The notes beneath the pieces were generated by a model. It was not told the origin of the DNA. It did no database searches and saw only the letters and a list, made by a program, of their open reading frames with translations. The position numbers were made by a program, and so were the translations under genes. DNA of 64,000 bases from Nocardioides ganghwensis (GTDB lineage: Bacteria > Actinomycetota > Actinomycetes > Propionibacteriales > Nocardioidaceae): the NCBI RefSeq assembly GCF_014779655.1, contig NZ_JACXYX010000004.1, positions 124,001 to 188,000 of the forward strand, read 5' to 3'. The number at the start of each line of letters is the position of its first letter. The first letter of the stretch is position 1. Below are positions 60,105 to 64,000 of this stretch, piece after piece.

Positions 60105-60650
60105 ATGGCCGGCATGGCCGGCACCCGTGACCCGATCGTCCCCGACACCAAGGACTGGACGTGGGTCCTGGACCGTCCGTGCGAGGAGTGCGGCTTCGAC
60201 GCCACCGCCCACCAGGTGGCCGACCTGCCCCGCCTGCTCCACGACACGGCGATGACCTGGTCGCAGGTGCTGGCTCGTCGCGACGCCGCCGAGCGTCCCG
60301 CGCCGGCGGTGTGGTCGCCGCTGGAGTACGGCGCCCACGTGCGGGACGTGCACGTGCTCTTCGCCCAGCGGGTGCGGCTGATGCTCGACGAGGACACACC
60401 GACCTTCGCCAGCTGGGACCAGGACGCGACCGCGGTCGAGGACGACTACGCCGGCCAGGACCCCGCGACGGTGGCGGTGGAGCTGATCGAGGCCGCGGAC
60501 ACGGTCGCAGGGACCTACTCCACCGTCACCGACGCCACCCGTGCGCGGCGCGGCCTGCGCTCCAACGGTGACGAGTTCACCGTCGAGAGCCTCGGTCGCT
60601 ACCACCTGCACGACGTCGTGCACCACCTCCACGACGTGGGCGCCGGATGA
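60105..60650 (+). CDS. DinB-family protein (mycothiol-transferase-like)
   Basis: A 181-aa helical bundle. ATG at 60105 is chosen because GGAGG is 12 nt upstream; ATG at 60114 (MAGTRDPIVPD) is an alternative. Features: WTWVLDRPCEECGFDATAHQV, WSPLEYGAHVRDVHVLFA (first His) and LGRYHLHDVVHHLHDV (HxxxHxxH-like) for metal binding. DinB-like families include mycothiol- and bacillithiol-dependent transferases. Overlaps the next gene by 4 nt (ATGA). Confidence 0.88.
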   Translation: MAGMAGTRDPIVPDTKDWTWVLDRPCEECGFDATAHQVADLPRLLHDTAMTWSQVLARRDAAERPAPAVWSPLEYGAHVRDVHVLFAQRVRLMLDEDTPTFASWDQDATAVEDDYAGQDPATVAVELIEAADTVAGTYSTVTDATRARRGLRSNGDEFTVESLGRYHLHDVVHHLHDVGAG

Positions 60651-61270
60651 CCGCCAGGGAGACGGTCCACGCCTACGACCTCGACGCCCCGGCGTACGCC
60701 GCTGCCACGGCCGCGGTGCCGGACCGGGTGCGGACCGCCCTCGAGGAGCTGGCCCAGCGGCTCGGCGACGGTGCACGCGTGCTGGAGGTCGGCTCGGGCG
60801 GCGGTCGGGACGCGCTCCTCATGGAGTCGCTCGGCCTCGCCGTCCGACGCACCGACGTCACCCCGGGGTTCGTCGCGCTGCTGCGCGGGCAGGGTCACGC
60901 CTGCGACCTCCTCGACCCGCTCGTCGACGACCTCACCTGTGCCGAGGGCCCGTACGACGCCGTGTGGGCCAACGCGTCCCTGCTCCACGTCGCCCGGGCC
61001 GACCTGCCGACGGTGCTGGCCCGCCTCGCCGCGGTCACCCGCCCCGGCGGGCTGCTGCGCGCCACCCTGAAGGAGGGCGACGGGGGCGGGTGGTCGACCC
61101 ACGGCGCGGTCGCCCGCCCGCGGCACTTCACCTACTGGCGCGCCCCGGCGCTCGCCGAGGTCGTCACGGCCTCGGGCTGGGTCGACGTCGCTGTCCGGAG
61201 CGGCCTCGCCGGCAGTCGTGGGGAGTGGTGGCTCGAGGTGTCGGCGGTCCGTGATGGGGTGTCGGCATGA
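60647..61270 (+). CDS. SAM-dependent class I methyltransferase
   Basis: A 207-aa cytoplasmic methyltransferase. Motif I VLEVGSGGGRDALL (about 46-58), motif II/III region YDAVWANASLLHV, and VTRPGGLLRATLKEG. ATG overlaps the DinB-like stop. The substrate is unknown. It is part of a run of four overlapping genes leading to the MFS gene (DinB, this gene, DUF3046, MFS). Confidence 0.92.
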   Translation: MTARETVHAYDLDAPAYAAATAAVPDRVRTALEELAQRLGDGARVLEVGSGGGRDALLMESLGLAVRRTDVTPGFVALLRGQGHACDLLDPLVDDLTCAEGPYDAVWANASLLHVARADLPTVLARLAAVTRPGGLLRATLKEGDGGGWSTHGAVARPRHFTYWRAPALAEVVTASGWVDVAVRSGLAGSRGEWWLEVSAVRDGVSA

Positions 61271-61461
61271 GGCACACGGAGTTCTGGGCGCGGCTCGACG
61301 CCGCCCTGGGTCGGGCCTACTCACGGACGTGGGCCGAGCTCACCGTCGTGCGCGAGCTCGACGGCCGCACGACGCAGGAGGCCCTCGACGCGGGAGTCCC
61401 GCCCAAGCAGGTCTGGGCGGCCGTGCACCGCCACCTCGAGCTCCCGGACAGCGAGCGGTGA
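61267..61461 (+). CDS. DUF3046 protein
   Basis: A 64-aa protein (MRHTEFWARLDAALG...WAELTVVRELDGRTTQEAL) recognisable as DUF3046, an actinobacterial family commonly found just upstream of recA. ATGA overlap with the methyltransferase stop and GTGA overlap with the MFS start. Function unknown; the conserved RTTQEALDAG region and Trp residues suggest a small helical adaptor. Confidence 0.93.
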   Translation: MRHTEFWARLDAALGRAYSRTWAELTVVRELDGRTTQEALDAGVPPKQVWAAVHRHLELPDSER

Positions 61462-62714
61462 CGACCCGCCTCGACGCCGGGCCCGACCTCGCCGCGGTCC
61501 AGCGGCACACGGTCCGCACCCTCGTGGTCTCGCAGGCCGTGGGTGCGGTCGGCGTCACCATCGGCGTGGCGACGGCCTCGCTGCTGGCCCGCGACATCTC
61601 CGGCAGCGAGACGATGGCGGGGCTCGCGCAGACCTGCCAGGTGCTCGGCACGGCCCTCGCGGCGTACGCCCTGGCGCGCGTGATGCGGCGCCGCGGCCGT
61701 CGCGTCGGGCTCGTCGCCGGCTACCTGGTGGGGGCGACCGGCGCCGTGCTCGCCGTGGTGGCCGGCGTCGTGGACTCGATGGCGGTCCTGCTCACCGGAG
61801 CCGTCCTGCTGGGCGCGACGTCCGCGGTCAACAGCGGCTCGCGCTACGCCGCGACCGACCTGGCCACCGAGGAGCACCGGGCCCGGGCCCTTTCCATCGT
61901 CGTGTGGGCGACGACCGTGGGGGCGGTCGCCGGGCCCAACCTCGTCGGGGTCGGAGGTGCGGTGGCCCGCTCCCTCGGCATCCCCGAGCTGACCGGCGGC
62001 TTCGCGATCGGCGCGGTCGTGCTCGTCCTCGCCGCCGGCTGGGTCTGGGTGCGGCTGCGCCCCGACCCGCTGCTCCTGGCACAGGAGGCCGCCGGCGTCG
62101 TCCCGGCTGCGCGAGCGGATGAGCGGGGCCGGTCCTGGGGCCGCTTCGTCACGGTCGTGCGCGAGGTGCCGGCCGTCGGCGCAGCCGTCGTGGCGATGGC
62201 CTGCGCCCACGCCGCGATGGTCTCGGTGATGATCATGACGCCGCTGCACATGGAGCACGGCGGCGCGCACCTCGAGGTCATCGGGTTCGTCATCTCGATC
62301 CACGTGCTCGGCATGTTCGCGTTCTCCCCGGTCGTCGGGTGGGCCGCCGACCGCTTCGGACGCTCCGCCGTCCTGGTCGCCGGGGGAGCGGTGCTGCTCC
62401 TGTCGCTGGCGCTGTGCGGGCTCTCGCCCGAAGGCTCGTCGTGGCAGATCCTGGCCGGGCTGTTCCTGCTCGGCCTCGGCTGGTCCTGCGCGACGGTGGC
62501 GGCCTCGACCGTGATCGCCGACCGCACCCCCATCGAGGCGCGCACCGACGTGCAGGGCACCTCCGACATGGCGATGGCCCTCACCGCCGCCGGCGGCGGG
62601 GCACTCGCCGGCGTCATCGTCGGGGTGCTGGGCTACCCGGCCCTCGCGCTGTTCGCCGCGCTGCTCGCCGGCACCGTCCTCGCGGCCGGGTGGGTCACGC
62701 GCCGGCACGCGTGA
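61458..62714 (+). CDS. MFS transporter
   Basis: A 418-aa membrane transporter with about 12 helices. GTG at 61458 overlaps the DUF3046 stop. Typical parts: [55 protein letters not shown] (motif region between helices), and [17 protein letters not shown] (motif A-like GWxxDRFGR) at the start of the second half. Substrate unknown; similar proteins are annotated as drug or sugar efflux. Sits between DUF3046 and recA, where DUF3046 is often directly upstream of recA. Confidence 0.92.
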   Translation: MTTRLDAGPDLAAVQRHTVRTLVVSQAVGAVGVTIGVATASLLARDISGSETMAGLAQTCQVLGTALAAYALARVMRRRGRRVGLVAGYLVGATGAVLAVVAGVVDSMAVLLTGAVLLGATSAVNSGSRYAATDLATEEHRARALSIVVWATTVGAVAGPNLVGVGGAVARSLGIPELTGGFAIGAVVLVLAAGWVWVRLRPDPLLLAQEAAGVVPAARADERGRSWGRFVTVVREVPAVGAAVVAMACAHAAMVSVMIMTPLHMEHGGAHLEVIGFVISIHVLGMFAFSPVVGWAADRFGRSAVLVAGGAVLLLSLALCGLSPEGSSWQILAGLFLLGLGWSCATVAASTVIADRTPIEARTDVQGTSDMAMALTAAGGGALAGVIVGVLGYPALALFAALLAGTVLAAGWVTRRHA

Positions 62715-62772
62715 CCCCCCGCACGCCGACACGTCCGAGAACGCGTGCGACACGCCGCGTCGGGACACCGCG

Positions 62773-62788
62773 TCGAACACCTGTTCGG
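62773..62788 (+). promoter_or_regulatory. LexA (SOS) box and -10 region of recA
   Basis: TCGAAC (62773-62778), ACCT, GTTCGG (62783-62788): one mismatch from the actinobacterial LexA consensus TCGAAC-N4-GTTCGA. A TACTGT -10 (62791-62796) begins 2 nt after the box, so LexA would block the promoter. The start codon is about 128 nt downstream, leaving a leader of roughly 120 nt. Confidence 0.9.
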
Positions 62789-62923
62789 GCTACTGTGCAT
62801 CCACAGGTACGACGAGGGGCGAGGTTGTCCACAGCGTCAGACCGTCCTGATCAGGGACTGTCGGTGGCTCGCCCTAGCGTCGGAGACGTACCTCAGACAA
62901 CGACGACAGGACGGGACACAGCA

Positions 62924-63976
<1,053 letters not shown>

Positions 63977-64000
63977 CCGCGCAGGCGGTCACGAGGAACG

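Overview
The window is very GC-rich actinobacterial chromosome, most likely Nocardioides or a close relative. The evidence is strong GC bias at third codon positions, many GTG starts, 4-nt ATGA/GTGA gene overlaps, a mycothiol-type DsbA nitroreductase, a Lhr/Nei2 repair pair, a ClgR regulator, DUF3046 next to recA, and an actinobacterial LexA box (TCGAAC-N4-GTTCG) before recA. I saw no rRNA, tRNA, CRISPR array, transposase, integrase or prophage.

Layout. (1) 1-3.2 kb: cydAB (cytochrome bd) diverges from a BlaI-type repressor and an M56 membrane protease, with a BlaI-like operator between them. (2) 3.2-6.1 kb: a secreted thermolysin-type protease with an inserted PA domain. (3) 6.3-13.9 kb: ftsK, a RodZ-like membrane HTH protein, a serine hydrolase, rimO and pgsA. 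(4) 14-23.8 kb: a secreted nuclease/5'-nucleotidase fusion, a second secreted 5'-nucleotidase and a GH15 trehalase-like enzyme lie between pgsA and cinA. (5) 23.8-30 kb: cinA, clgR, and the convergent nei2-lhr repair pair. (6) 30-41 kb: hemerythrin-like protein, amidase, nitroreductase-like DsbA protein, class II glutamine amidotransferase, an SF2 helicase facing a NERD-domain protein, a pentapeptide/DinB protein and an acyltransferase. (7) 41-47.5 kb: a cysteine-free IscA-like protein, then a same-strand cluster YciI/DGPF - ECF42 sigma - RTX protein - unknown - epimerase, then a PQQ-dehydrogenase-like lipoprotein and a DUF2071 protein. (8) 47.6-50.5 kb: a three-gene cassette of a WXG100-like protein, a possible EspG-like partner and an N-terminally helical lipase. 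(9) 50.5-54.8 kb: an ABC exporter and an acyl-CoA ligase. (10) 54.8-59.4 kb: a six-gene operon (ECF sigma, zinc-finger anti-sigma-like membrane protein, ABC ATPase, two permeases, lipoprotein nucleoside hydrolase) in which every junction is a 4-nt overlap. It diverges from a Cu-only SOD-like secreted protein across a nested palindrome. (11) 60-64 kb: a DinB protein, methyltransferase, DUF3046 and MFS run, then recA.

The conserved backbone ftsK-rimO-pgsA-cinA-clgR-DUF3046-recA is interrupted by accessory genes after pgsA (about 10 kb) and after clgR (about 36 kb). Many genes have a TANNNT hexamer 6-8 nt before the start codon, which suggests leaderless transcription. The most interesting candidates are the WXG100/EspG-like/lipase cassette, the ECF-ABC-nucleoside hydrolase operon with its palindrome, the BlaI-cydAB operator, and a 36-bp repeat-like element carried in frame inside lhr.
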